DNA of 64,000 bases from Lithospermum erythrorhizon (taxonomy: Eukaryota; Streptophyta; Magnoliopsida; Boraginales; Boraginaceae). The notes under the pieces are model-generated. The model saw nothing but the letters and a program-made list of their open reading frames with translations. It made no database searches and was not told the DNA's origin. Positions 1 to 10,525 of the stretch are shown one piece after another. Each line of letters begins with the position of its first letter. Positions within the stretch are counted from its first letter, which is position 1. A program made the translations under genes and the position numbers. The stretch covers positions 558,001-622,000 of the forward strand of contig JADFUC010001644.1 in the NCBI GenBank assembly GCA_019722365.1. Reading direction: 5' to 3'.

Positions 1-607
1 TTGATTTCCTTTGGATAACAGAGAATTTTGTTAATAAGAAATTGTCACATTGTTAAAGTAGTTTTTCAGAATAAAATATCGTTGCAATACTTTCATTATG
101 TCCTATAACATGCATATAAATAAAAATAATAATTTGCCTCTCAAGATCAAGTGACACACACTTCCTACACCTCCTTCCATGTGACCTTCTCATTGAGAGA
201 GCCTCCGTGATCTTAGACATCAGATTCATATGCTCTTTCACCTCTTCTCCAACATAGTTTTCATATCACCCACTGATATCTTTTCTTCCTGTTCTTATAA
301 TCATTCTTAGGATGATGGTCAATGATATAGTCATATTTGAGCATACAATTCGTAGTTACAAGTTAGTAGTTTCCCTGTTAGTGGACCTTTGTTTAATGAT
401 GTTGTTGATCCATATATTATTGATTAGTAATCAAGATTATTTTCTCTCAGCTTTAATGGCATCGGGTTTACTCAGTGGAAAGTGCTTATTGTTATGCATA
501 AAGCTTCTGACTTTGAAAAAGATTGTTGTCTGCTTAGAACATTCTTTCTACATATAGCCTTGAACATATACTTTGATGGTGTGTATAAACTATTTTAAAT
601 TTTGTAG

Positions 608-654
608 AACTGAGGAAAGAAGAGTTAACTAAGAAGGGATCACGGAGTACTTGA
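608..654 (+). CDS. Possible terminal exon of a gene starting left of the window
   Basis: A pyrimidine-rich stretch ending in TAG at 605-607 could be a splice acceptor. After it a frame reads LRKEELTKKGSRST and ends at TGA (652-654), followed by a T-rich sequence that could be a 3' UTR. The peptide is basic and hydrophilic. It is too short to assign to a family, and the rest of the gene would be off the left edge or in unrecognised exons. It could be chance. Confidence 0.2.
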
Positions 655-1294
655 AGACCTACTAGCTATCATCAAGTAGGTGTTGCAGTTTTGCCAGTTC
701 TGGTGTAATCTTGGAATGTTCGACTAGATTTTTCTTACGGTTCTTACTATGCCCTTCCTCCCTATTTTGTTTTTCGGTATATCTTAATCGAATTGGATAG
801 CTTTCGTTCCTTGGATGTTTGTTATATTATTGTCGAGAAAGTGAAGTTTTGAGTACTTGGTGGATGAGAAGATGGTTTTTTTTTTTTTTAAGTTCAAGGG
901 TGTTGCCTTTTGCACTCTTGATCTCTGCTCAAGGGGGAAGAAGCATCTTATGTTATCTCTATTGTGTCCAGTTTTCCCTATTTAATAAATGTATTGGGTA
1001 AAAATATTCTTGGATTTGATTTAATAAGTACTATTGATCAAAAAAATAATTAGTTTCAGATTATTAGTAAAATTATGCCAAATTATGAAGCCAATCCAAT
1101 GTGGACATGTGGTTTTGTGATATAGAATGAAAAAATACAAAATTAACTACAAATACGTACATGGCTGTTGGTCCAAGATGGTTTAAATGTACACGATGAG
1201 TAGCTAATCAGCAAAATCAATAAGAAGCGGATGAGAACTCCTTGTGTATAGAAGTGGTTGAACTAAGTGAGAACACGAGGTATCACGAAGTTAG

Positions 1295-1385
1295 CTCTAG
1301 TGTTCTTGAGGTGGTGTCTTAGAACTTTGTTCAATTCGATCAAGTTTAACTTCTAGCATTCTTGAGGTGGTGTCTTAGAACTGTG
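1295..1385. repeat. Direct repeat, 56-bp period
   Basis: About 33 bp containing TTCTTGAGGTGGTGTCTTAG appears twice (about 1295-1329 and 1351-1385) with few differences. A weaker echo (AGGTGGTACCTTAGA) follows at about 1440. No coding role is apparent. Confidence 0.6.
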
Positions 1386-2010
1386 ATTAATTTGATAGTC
1401 TTAAACTCTAATCATTGAGAAGGATGTATTAAATATATTAGGTGGTACCTTAGATCAACGGTAAAATTGTCCACATCGCCAATTATTCAAGTGTTCCCTA
1501 TTTCTTAACTGCGTGTGGTATGGTTTATCCCTAGCATGTTTTGTTTGGCCGGGCCAGAAGTTAGGTTTGGTGTCTTCTTAATGATCTTTGCTTTTATTAC
1601 ACCAGGAGGCGGTGTGACCATTGCTAACGCCAACTTTTCCTTTGCCGCCTCCCACCACCCTCACCTCACATGTATCATCATGGTCTGCCTCCGCCTCCCG
1701 CCACCTCATTCATGTATCGTCATGCTTCAGCTTCCCATCTGCTGCCAAAGCGGCTGACATCCACCTTGTTAAACTTATGCGTGACTTGGATTGCCAAATA
1801 CTTGGTTTATTTTCTTTGTTACCACTACAAGACTAACTAGTCTCCTTTGCTTTCTGAACGAACCAAAAAAGAAGATAAACTGAACCCCCCCCTTATGAAT
1901 TCTCAATAGTGATTTCATTTAAACCTATAGGTCAATATTCACATATAAAGTACTAGAAATTGGTAGCATAAACTATAAAAATAAAGATCCATGCTAATTC
2001 TATCCTCCTC

Positions 2011-2706
2011 TCATAATCCATTTCTCTGAGTCTGACATATAATTGACAGAGAAGATGATGGTGAAGACATACAAGATTCACTAGAAAAGAAAGAAGTTAG
2101 TTCTGAAGAAGATGAAGCTGTAAAACCAATAATCAAATCAATAAATGCTTCAATTATGAACTCATGATGATTCTCTCCATTCAATCTCAAATACCATTCC
2201 AACAACTCTTCCAAACTCTCCCAGTCTTTCAACTCATTTGTCTCAATCATTTCTTCCATGGATCTCTTGAAATCTTTGTAAGGATTCTCTGATTCCATAG
2301 CCATCATTACACTACCCTCAAAGGGCAAAACTTCTTCATCAACTTCCTTCACTTCCCCTGCAATTGAACTTGTATCTTCTGGCTCAAAGAACAACCTTTC
2401 TGATGACTGAACTCCTTTGATGATTATCTCTAATGATTCTTCTCCTCCATGCATGTTGTAATACTCTTCAGACTCTGTTGAAATGCTTGCAGATTCTGAA
2501 GTAACTGAGTATGAAAACCATGTTTCTGGTGTTTCAATCTCATGATCAGAAGGGTCAAAGAACACAGAGTTGACTGTCTTGAGAATATTATCCCCTTCTC
2601 TAAAAGAAAGAGTCTTTGGGTGTTTGCATGAGAGCAATTGCCATTGTTGAGTATCCCTAGTTTCTTTATTCTTGAAGATAAATGGAAACTTCATTTTCTT
2701 GGCCAT
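2011..2706 (-). CDS. OVATE family protein (OFP), transcriptional repressor
   Basis: A single-exon gene of 231 aa. Residues about 133-195 fit the OVATE domain: an N-P-Y-x-D-F-x-x-S-M-x-E-M-I start, a W-x-x-L-x-x-L-L-x-x-Y-L-x-L-N centre and an F-I-I-x-A-F-x-D-L end. The N-terminus is basic (MAKKMKFPFIF), the middle is acidic and Ser-rich, and the tail is Ser-rich. OFPs are plant nuclear repressors that bind TALE homeodomain and TRM proteins and affect organ shape and cell elongation. The short domain and FKNKET-type N-terminus look closest to the OFP13/15/16/18 group, which is an inference. An in-frame ATG lies upstream at 2856, but I chose 2706 because a TATA-like box lies inside the longer frame and OFPs usually begin in this way. 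Single-exon structure is typical of the family. Confidence 0.88.
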   Translation of the reverse strand: MAKKMKFPFIFKNKETRDTQQWQLLSCKHPKTLSFREGDNILKTVNSVFFDPSDHEIETPETWFSYSVTSESASISTESEEYYNMHGGEESLEIIIKGVQSSERLFFEPEDTSSIAGEVKEVDEEVLPFEGSVMMAMESENPYKDFKRSMEEMIETNELKDWESLEELLEWYLRLNGENHHEFIIEAFIDLIIGFTASSSSELTSFFSSESCMSSPSSSLSIICQTQRNGL

Positions 2707-2773
2707 TGAAGATTGGTTAGTTTTGCTTGTTTGTGAGAGAGAGTTAGGAATTAATAAGATCAGAAGTGGGGAG

Positions 2774-2783
2774 ATATATAAAG
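2774..2783 (-). promoter_or_regulatory. TATA-like box of the OFP gene
   Basis: The minus strand reads CTTTATATATCTC about 70 nt before the chosen start codon, preceded by a C-rich stretch. The spacing fits a short leader and supports the shorter OFP start. Confidence 0.5.
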
Positions 2784-2856
2784 AGAGGGGCGGGGTTGGG
2801 GGGTGGGGTTTTGTAGTACAAGGAAGGTGGGGAGGAAGTGCTACTTGGTAGGTCAA

Positions 2857-4979
2857 TTCATGTGTGTATTAAATTGTTGCATTGAGAAATTTATTGGTAT
2901 ATTGAATGCAACCTCACAGAACACTAAAACCTTTATCTTTTGTTGTCAAACCAAAATTCCATAATGTTTGATTTGTTTTTTATATATATTGTGTATGTAT
3001 GTTAGCATACTGTACAGATACACAGTATTTTAAAAATATTTTGTGTCTGCTTATACATTATTGATAAGATCATGCAAAGAACTTCATTGAAGATTTTACA
3101 AGCAAGCATGTTGTTTTGGTATGTTACTGAATTGAATAGTTACTTGAATATGGCATGCTTGTTGTTTTGTGATTTCTGTCGTTGATTTTTATATGGAGTT
3201 GATTATGAGATGGCTCTTCCCTACTAGACGAGATCGGTCATCCCTTAGTGTGTTATTAGAGTCTTCGTGATTAAGTTAGGATATCTCCTAGCGAGCTCAA
3301 AACCTTAGTGGCGAAAAGAATATTTTAAGACGATTAGATTTTCCAGTGAAAAAGGTGGCCAAAACGAACTTTCACCCGACCTAGCCTTTATTTCATTAAT
3401 AAAAATTAGATAATTTAGATTGATGAATTCCCTAAATAGATTGAATTGGACAACATGTGATAACAATCATGGAAAACGTTAAATAAAAAATAAATATATA
3501 TATGTATGGTACCACCCAGTTGTATATAGAGTACACTCAATTATGATATTTTCACTGCACATCCATTGATACGTTATAAAAGAATAGTTATCCAACAATA
3601 GTAAATAATTCATTCAATTGCATTTTTAAGATGTTATTTTTTGTTTTTCTCCATTTGAAACTTAAGCCATTCATTGTGGAGGAGGATGTCCGATTCGATG
3701 TCTATTCTAGTACAAAACTCACATTCTTGAATGTCATCATAATTAAAATGGATCTATGCATGCCATGGTAGGTGACAATTAAAAAAACCAAACTACTTGT
3801 TTGCAATGTTTGCAAAATGCAATTTGACAATATTATGAAATGACCCTTTGAAGTTTCAAAATCAAAGAAGCAAAACTATGTCTTTTTCAATACAGTTTTA
3901 GATCCTCTCATGGGTAGATGGGATTCTGATGAATAGAATATATAGGGTCATGATGATTTATGTACAGTTGTACTGTGCAATTTTGACCTTAGTTTATTGT
4001 GGAATAAAGAGACATGGACTGCTCTTGATATTTTGGGAAATTTATATAGAGAAAACTTATCAAGAACATTTTAGAACAAACATGAGGAGGGATGAATCAT
4101 GTGGATTAATAATTGGGATGGGAAATAATTTATTGCGCACACACATGCATACATGCATGCATTCTTGTTCTTGAATGCATAAGCATGCATGGAACCATAG
4201 TGTGATTCGAAGGCTTCTAAGTCAACCATATTCATGGAGTATTGTTACCAATTAAATTATTAACCTAGCTACTTTCATTATTAATTTAAAAAAAACATTA
4301 ATTGCTAATTATTGGTGATAATTGAATTTTAATCCTTTGGACTTATCCTGAAACACTAGAACGTACACTTCAATGTATGTATTATTAAGAGTATATATAG
4401 AGATGAATGTGAGGATTATGGTTTGTAATCAAGGGAACACAAATCTTTTGAGTATAAAAAAGATTTTGAGTATTTTTTGTAGGGTTGAATAAGATGGTAC
4501 CCAGTAGGTGAGTAATTGCATACCTGCAACAACTAACACCCCCTCCCAATTTCCATATATATATATTCCAGTGGTCTGGTAGATGGACTACAAAACTGCA
4601 CGCACCTATTATCCATTAGGCATGTAATTAAATCAATGATATGGTGTCCAGAGTGTTTGTACTTTAGGTTAGGTGACCTAAATAACTAATTGTGGTTGGC
4701 ATAAAATTGATCATGCCCCTTACTTTTGCATGTGGAATAGTAGAAGCCGAATAGTCTGCTGAAATAAAGGAGATTAGGAACAAACATATAATCTATGTGA
4801 TAATGGATTAAGATTTGTAACCTAATGACTTAAGAAAGTTAAAAATTATTTAATAAGAATGATCATTACGTTTTAAGCTTAACGACCTAATTCCATCCAT
4901 CCCAAAAAATGAAAATTATAGTAGAGCTTCAAGTAAAGGGTTGCAAAGGCTTTTGAGTTGATACCATGAAAGATCCAAG
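2857..4979. other. AT-rich spacer, no gene seen
   Basis: Low-complexity AT-rich sequence with small A/T runs and a CATGCATG-rich patch at about 4140-4190. An 81-codon frame at 3929-4174 has no recognisable similarity and is probably chance. Confidence 0.5.
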
Positions 4980-5264
4980 TCAACGATGGAACTTCAGTTG
5001 CTTGTGTGCACCACTGCTCGAGCTAACCCGTGACGTCGCTGAGATATTCGTTCTCCTCCTGTCGTCCTCACTGTCCGAATCGTCGCTGCCTTTATCTCAA
5101 ACTTCGGAGTCTGCCTCAGAATCCTCCTCGTCTTCATCATCGTCGGACTCTGATTTTGGTTGAGCTTCTGATGGCTTGTAACCTTTATCACTCACCTTGT
5201 TTTGCAAAGTCCTCTGGATCACTACAGAGTAGTGTTTGATCTCTCTGTTCTCTTTCAAACTCAT
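4980..5264 (-). pseudogene. Small acidic/Ser-rich reading frame with one internal TGA
   Basis: On the minus strand an ATG at 5264 opens a frame (MSLKENREIKHYSVVIQRTL at its start) that becomes very acidic and Ser-rich. It stops at TGA after 55 codons (5097-5099). The same frame continues, still acidic (GSDDSDSEDD) and then Ser-rich, for 38 codons to a second TGA at 4980-4982. That gives 94 codons with one in-frame stop, where a single C-to-T change in an Arg codon would explain the break. It could be a 55-aa gene, a recent pseudogene, or chance in a GA-rich stretch. I recognise no family. Confidence 0.3.
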
Positions 5265-5862
5265 CTTTTTCTATAGTTGTTCAACTATGTCTTACTCAAA
5301 TAACTCCATTTTGTGATTAATTAATTGTTGTTCAAAATTGGAGTAATATATACGAAGAAAACCAATATCATTCTAATGTTTGTATATTGAGAAAAGCATA
5401 TAATTCATGATTTCTAGCAAATTTTCAAACAAAGTTCAATAGTGTTGGGAAAGTTGATGAATTGAGAAATTTAATTAAATATTGATGTATTAAAATTTGA
5501 TAAATTCATATGCTAATCTATGTTGAACATGACATAAACCAACCGAACCAAGTTTTATCCCACTAAATAGGTTTGGTCATATATGAATAAATACATACGA
5601 CATCTCCAATAATCTTGAACGTAACAATTGGAAAAATTATATGCTATGCAAAAACCTGCGACCAAATGCAGCATCAAACACAAATATGTTGATTAAAATC
5701 TTGAGTAAGAAAGACTAAAGCAAATAACACCTCATTAACTAGTTTTCCTCTACCAAATCCATTATACCATTATTCGACTGGGATCAAGATGACAAAAAAT
5801 TCTGAAATACAACAAACTTAAATAAAGATGACAACTAATTGAAGACAGGTCTACATCTCAGC

Positions 5863-6297
5863 CTAGTATCTCTTTGAAAAGCCACCAGCACCACGATCAA
5901 ATGCAGGAGCAGAGGCCACTGCCTGTGGTTCAATTTCCTGCCTTTTAATGCCAGGAAGGTCAGCCATACCAAGGGATGAAAGCATGTCGATAGTTTCCTT
6001 ATCGACCTCAATGACATCGGTTCTGATGGCAGATTCATCGGGAACAAAGTCCATGCGCCTCTCACGCTCCTCTTCCTGCAATTTCAGTGAAATGCCCCTC
6101 ACTGGACCCTTCTGGATTCTCTTCATGAGGTGAGTTGAAAAGCCTGCTATCTTATTCCTGAGACGCTTTGATGGGATAATGGCAACCTCCTCCAAAATCT
6201 TCTTATTTGTGTGAAAATCCAAAGTCATCTTTGAATAATACCTCTCGATCACCTGCCGAGATGACTTCTTCACGGTTTTGGTACGAACACGACCCAT
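5863..6297 (-). CDS. RPS17: 40S ribosomal protein eS17
   Basis: An uninterrupted coding exon of 144 aa, the length expected for plant eS17. The N-terminus [20 protein letters not shown], the following [14 protein letters not shown] segment and the central [21 protein letters not shown] are hallmarks of the family. The protein is a structural part of the small ribosomal subunit in the cytosol. The tail ([12 protein letters not shown]) is complete, so it looks functional. A leader intron is inferred just upstream of the ATG, with a telo-box and site II elements before it, the usual control of plant ribosomal protein genes. Confidence 0.97.
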   Translation of the reverse strand: MGRVRTKTVKKSSRQVIERYYSKMTLDFHTNKKILEEVAIIPSKRLRNKIAGFSTHLMKRIQKGPVRGISLKLQEEERERRMDFVPDESAIRTDVIEVDKETIDMLSSLGMADLPGIKRQEIEPQAVASAPAFDRGAGGFSKRY

Positions 6298-6654
6298 ATT
6301 TGCAGCAGATCCTTACACTAAAAAAGAGACATCAGTCAGAGAAAACACTCATAAATCTGTGCAATGTAGGAACTAAATTATGGACAAACCTACAGAGGTA
6401 ACAGACTATCAGCACAGGGATGTATATTGTATGATGCAAGAATGAGGATCACACGTACATACGGGGCATCAATTACGAACTGAGAAACAGACACAACTAC
6501 TCACTTATTGAATCAAAACAACAGTAACATTCTGTCAAATGAATATGCTTTATTCATCAATAAACAAATGCATCAACCAATATCAACTTCCTACTTGAAC
6601 CTTTCATGTTGGGACCAATGATACTATTCAACCCGTCTCGCGCATTAGCATTAC

Positions 6655-6775
6655 AGACTTGGGTCAATTCGGAAACAGCTTAACAGGGGTAAGGTTGTGT
6701 ACTACCCGATCCCCACCCCGCATGCTTAGACAGTAGACTCTTAAGAGGCATTCGGGCATGTTGTATATTGTTATC
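6655..6775 (+). mobile_element. Au-like SINE remnant (3' half)
   Basis: The string TTGGGTCAATTCGGAAACAG, then GGGGTAAGGTTGTGTAC, a C-rich run and a TTGT-rich end match the 3' part of the plant Au SINE family as I remember it. The tRNA-like head is not clear. It lies inside the inferred RPS17 leader intron. Confidence 0.5.
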
Positions 6776-6951
6776 TTGTTATGTAGTACAGAATACAGAT
6801 CAATGTATTCCTGCCCACCACCCAAATATTATTCTGAATTTCAGTTTCATTACAACAATCAAGCTACTTCAGCAGCTAGAGCTAATCGAATATTCTAGCG
6901 GAAAAGTCTCTAGTGACCAGAATATCCTGCGTTCGAAACTCACCTCATCAC

Positions 6952-6971
6952 TATATATATATATATATATA
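6952..6971. repeat. (TA)n microsatellite
   Basis: About ten TA units. It directly follows a sequence with a GTTCGAAACTC string that resembles a pol III B box, so it may be the tail of a small retroposon. Confidence 0.8.
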
Positions 6972-7233
6972 AATTGTAACTTCTACATATTTTTTCAAAT
7001 TAATTTCGAGCCAGCAACAAATTTTAATTTTTAAAAAAGAAACAATTATTTAATAAAAAATTAAACATGAATAAATAATTGCTTGAATATGAATAATTCA
7101 TGGTAAAAATTGAATTTTTTTTAAATTAATTAACAGAAAATGATAGAAACACACCTTAAGAAACAGGCTTCCTTCAGAGAGATTTTGGATTTGTGGTGAA
7201 GCTTAAGAGATAGCAGCAGAAAGAAAAGAAAAG

Positions 7234-7241
7234 TAGGGTTT
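7234..7241 (-). promoter_or_regulatory. Telo-box in RPS17 promoter/leader
   Basis: The minus strand reads AAACCCTA about 80 nt upstream of the inferred leader-exon end. Telo-boxes near the transcription start are typical of plant ribosomal protein genes and act together with site II elements in dividing cells. Confidence 0.6.
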
Positions 7242-7268
7242 ATTTCAAAATTGGAGGTCCGAATGGGT

Positions 7269-7274
7269 TGGGCC
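7269..7274. promoter_or_regulatory. Site II element (TGGGCC) of RPS17 promoter
   Basis: TGGGCC lies about 30 bp beyond the telo-box, and a second copy is at 7584-7589. TCP-class factors bind site II (TGGGCY) elements in promoters of ribosomal protein and cell-cycle genes. The telo-box plus site II pair supports this as the RPS17 promoter. Confidence 0.5.
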
Positions 7275-7872
7275 GGTCTTAGTCGAGCAATTGAAACCAG
7301 TCGAGTCAGACCGGGTACTCCACTTGATTCGGTAATACTGTATAACAAGTTGTACAATACCATACTCCTTAAGATAAAGTACAATCTTGAACCCTTATCC
7401 GACTCGTTAACTAACAAGTAATCGAAACGGATTTTCAAGTTGTACATCACTATTTTTAACTTTGGGTTATTTTAGATTTGAACTCTTAGATATTGTCATG
7501 TTGGGTACAAGTTGGATAAATGTTAAACGGTCAATACAAATAAAAAATATCGTTAATTTATTTGGGTCGAACTTTTTTTTATTTGGGCCGGACTTGAATC
7601 ATGGATAAAACCGAAGTTGTTACTCGTTTTAACATACACCGAACAAAAAACGGGCATCGTTATTTCAATCTGCGGCACGCTTAAATTAAACGAGCCACCG
7701 TTAGATTCGAGCAATTTGGGAATTTAGGTTAAAAAGCGATTTCAAATACAAAAACATATATTTTAACTTCCCAAATCAAATTTCTCTCAATTCAATCCTC
7801 AACACTCATCCAAACTAATCTCTAAACATATCTGGCACACTAAATCATCAAATTAAACTCCAATTTACAATA

Positions 7873-9050
7873 ATGGGACCAAAAAGAAATCAAAAGCAAA
7901 AGAAATTGTTCAAGCATTTAAGAAGTTGTAACCGAGGTCAGAACGAGACCCTGGGCCAAACACTCTACCACCACTAATGCATAAGCGGGCCCGAGGGCTT
8001 ACAGGATCAACTACTACAATGCACGGCCGGATCAGTAATTTCTATCACGGGAAATTATATGTAATTGTAGTACATTATTTCAGTTATTAGTAGATGCAAA
8101 TGTTCAATTATTTGCATCTTTTACTAAAGGATTGGTACCCCGAGATAGTTGCCCAATTTCATCACACACTTAGGGTTACTTATTCCAATGAAGGTGTAAA
8201 GTGTAATTACTTAATAAATGGTGTCGTGGTAGTATCAATGAAGATGATTTAGTTAGGGGAATTTGGTTTTATGTATGAGGGATTCCATGATTATAAATAA
8301 AGTGGGGTGGTGTAGTAATTGGCCGGTTAGTTTGAATGATTGTGCGGCCATTCTTAACAATGGCCGTATAGCTAAGAAGCCGCATCTAGCGTATAAGTAC
8401 AATTTGAACGGCCTTCAAAAGTTTATTTGGAAGGTCGTTCAAGGGGTCCTTTTGCCCACGACAATAAGGCCGGAGCTTACTTTCATACATGCTTTTGTTA
8501 CGTGGGCTATTGTGGTTAAGGTTAATTTGCCACATATGATGCTACAACATATCAACTATCAAAAAAACAAGCTTCCGCATCAATATGGGATGATACTCTC
8601 CTATTTGTTGGTCAATTGCCAAGTGTGTCCTCGCTTAGAAAATCAACAAATGATACAATGTGTCGGGACACTATGATAGGAAGACAATCGATGTTGCCCA
8701 GGGATTGTATATGTAAGAGGGTGAGTTGCTTGTTAAGGGAAGTTTGTGAGAGATTGAGTTCCGTATGGATGACGCGCTGGTCGCTCAACGATGTTTCCTG
8801 CGGCACCACTAGGTTACTACATCGGGTTTTCCTCACTAACCTATCCACAACCCCTTTTGATCCTCGACCAAGGTGGTCATCCCATGGATCATCCAATCGA
8901 GATGTTTCCGTAGGCTTCGGATAGATCGCCCCGATCACGCAGTCATTTAAACGACGCTGACCATGCATGGATAAGTTACCACGACGACCACCGCCACTTG
9001 ATCGTCAAGAAGATGACAATGAAGAGGATAACAATTGGAGGAGATGACAT
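7873..9050 (+). pseudogene. Degenerate plant-transposon protein (PF20167-type)
   Basis: An ATG at 7873 begins MGPKRNQKQKKLFKHLRS, and the frame then breaks. Further pieces on + in shifted frames resemble the putative plant transposon protein domain. One reads LLKDWYPEIVAQFHHTLRVT (about 8115-8175). A longer open stretch (8263-8676) holds W-K-V-V-x-G-V-L-L-P-T-T then a hydrophobic I-x-x-A-F-V-T-W-A block. A third piece (8616-8924) reads like the following linker and tail. At least two frameshifts and several stops separate them, so no full protein is possible. Such frames belong to retrotransposon-like or other repeats of uncertain mechanism. I saw no terminal repeats. Confidence 0.5.
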
Positions 9051-10370
9051 GTACTTTGATACTCGAACAATTATTTTATGACATGTACTTTCAATTTCAA
9101 ACAATTATGGTTCTTCATGTACTTCGATACTCATAACAATTTAGTTTTTATGTGATTGTGTTGTCGCCTTGTCGGTGATTTCAAACATTTTAGTTTTTAT
9201 TTTATGACATGTACTTTGATTCTCAAACATTTTAGATTGTGTTAGCTTGTCCGGTGATTTCGCTTACGTTATTTGTTAATTGTTTGCGATGTTTAATTTC
9301 TATATTTTTTTGCAACATTTATGTGTTAAACGCTTCAACGCTTGTCCTAAACGCTAATGCAGATACCGGCAATTACGTATCACATAATGTCTTTATCAAG
9401 TAAGATTTTATGCGTTAAACGCCACGCTTATTTTAAAGGCCACTTTGTTATAACAGGGCCTCGAACCGGCCCTGACCGAATACTCACCGAATATCGGGTG
9501 GTCTCGAACCCGCCGTGCCCTGCCCAATCCTCGACTCCACATCCGGCCCCATTTCTCTCATCGGGCCGGTGGCTGAATTCTAACCGAGCTTGTGGGCTAT
9601 GGACGGCCGACCAAGGTCCGATTCGTTAGAAGGTCTATTGGTAAAATTTGCAATAAAAAAAAATTAGTTCACTAGAAGACAATAACGTGCACCGCACAGA
9701 GATGTTTGTAATATTTTCAAATAAGAAGCCCCAGACGGTCTTATTCATTGGGCCTAAATTACAAATAATAAACCAGCCAGCCAGTCTTATTTTGTAGACA
9801 CAAATCCCCTTCCCCACCAAAAACACATGTGTATATATAATTCTTTATATATACACCAATCTTAAATTTTTTATATATTGATTATAAAAAAATTATATAA
9901 TGAATATATATTATTTATTTTCTATCAATTTATTCGATCGCTTAAAGTTAAAAATTAATTTATTAAAGAAAAATCGTTAATCAGATATAATTTTTAAGTT
10001 TATAGATAAAAGATATCAATTAATAGAAAAAGAATATTATGAGACAATACAAATTTCAATGAAAAAGTTGTATTAATAAATAAAACAATCACTTATAATG
10101 AAAAGATAAATTTTTATTGGGATTTAACGCTTTAAATCAAAAAAATAAATTTCGCTAATTTAAAATTTAAATTGATACGGTATGGTATAAACAAATTTTG
10201 ATATGATAAATAAAGCCACCCATTGTTATTTTTTTGGACCCACGAGACATTCAACAATGGAGTTCCTTTTTGTGTCCTTTGCACAAATAACAATATTTCA
10301 CCAAACACTCACTACATAGTTCACCACATTTGACTTGTAATTTGGTATTCCACAAACAAACAACTCATTA
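9051..10370. other. Spacer upstream of MVD
   Basis: Diverged short repeats around TTTTATGACATGTACTTTGA occur at 9051-9240, then a GC-richer patch (9450-9620) with frequent CCGG and GGCC, possibly an old retroelement fragment. Very AT-rich sequence follows up to the MVD promoter. No gene was seen. Confidence 0.4.
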
Positions 10371-10374
10371 TCTC

Positions 10375-10384
10375 CATATAAATA
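10375..10384 (+). promoter_or_regulatory. TATA box of MVD
   Basis: CATATAAATA lies about 145 nt before the MVD ATG, followed by a CA/CT-rich stretch (ACTCACTCCCTCATCATACA) typical of a plant start region. This suggests a leader of roughly 110-120 nt. Confidence 0.55.
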
Positions 10385-10525
10385 AATACTCACTCCCTCA
10401 TCATACATCACCCCAAACATTTCTCCATTTTTTCAGATCTCTGATCTACTCCAAACCATATAAAAAATTTCACAAATTTTGATATTTTTTTCATAATTTT
10501 TGGTAGTTTGTAGAAAAAATCAAGA

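Larger units (their letters stand above)
1..2010. other. Left-edge spacer, mostly non-coding
   Basis: AT-rich DNA with no reading frame I recognise. A possible last exon of a gene entering from the left (608-654) and a short direct repeat (1295-1385) are listed separately. A more GC-rich, proline-codon-rich patch at about 1600-1760 gives a short open frame but resembles no protein I know. Confidence 0.5.
6318..7154 (-). other. Inferred 5'-UTR intron of RPS17
   Basis: On the minus strand a pyrimidine-rich leader ends AAG|GTGTGT (last leader-exon base 7155). A TTTTTTAG acceptor follows 20 nt before the ATG, so the second exon would begin at 6317. The 837-bp intron carries a SINE remnant and a TA microsatellite. 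Leader introns are common in plant ribosomal protein genes. RNA reads would settle the borders. Confidence 0.5.

Noticed and set aside
2707..2856. N-terminal 50-codon extension of the OFP frame
   Set aside because: A TATA-like box lies inside it, and the residues (Pro/Leu/Ser-rich, low complexity) do not look like an OFP N-terminus.
4966..5163. Plus-strand frame with a long Ser run opposite the acidic frame
   Set aside because: The poly-Ser is the mirror of a GA-rich minus-strand stretch; the minus frame has the more gene-like composition.
5835..6133. Overlapping frames on both strands at RPS17
   Set aside because: They lie within the clear eS17 coding exon and are shadows of it.
8612..8968. 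Minus-strand 118-codon frame
   Set aside because: It is antisense to the transposon-derived blocks on + and has no recognisable similarity.
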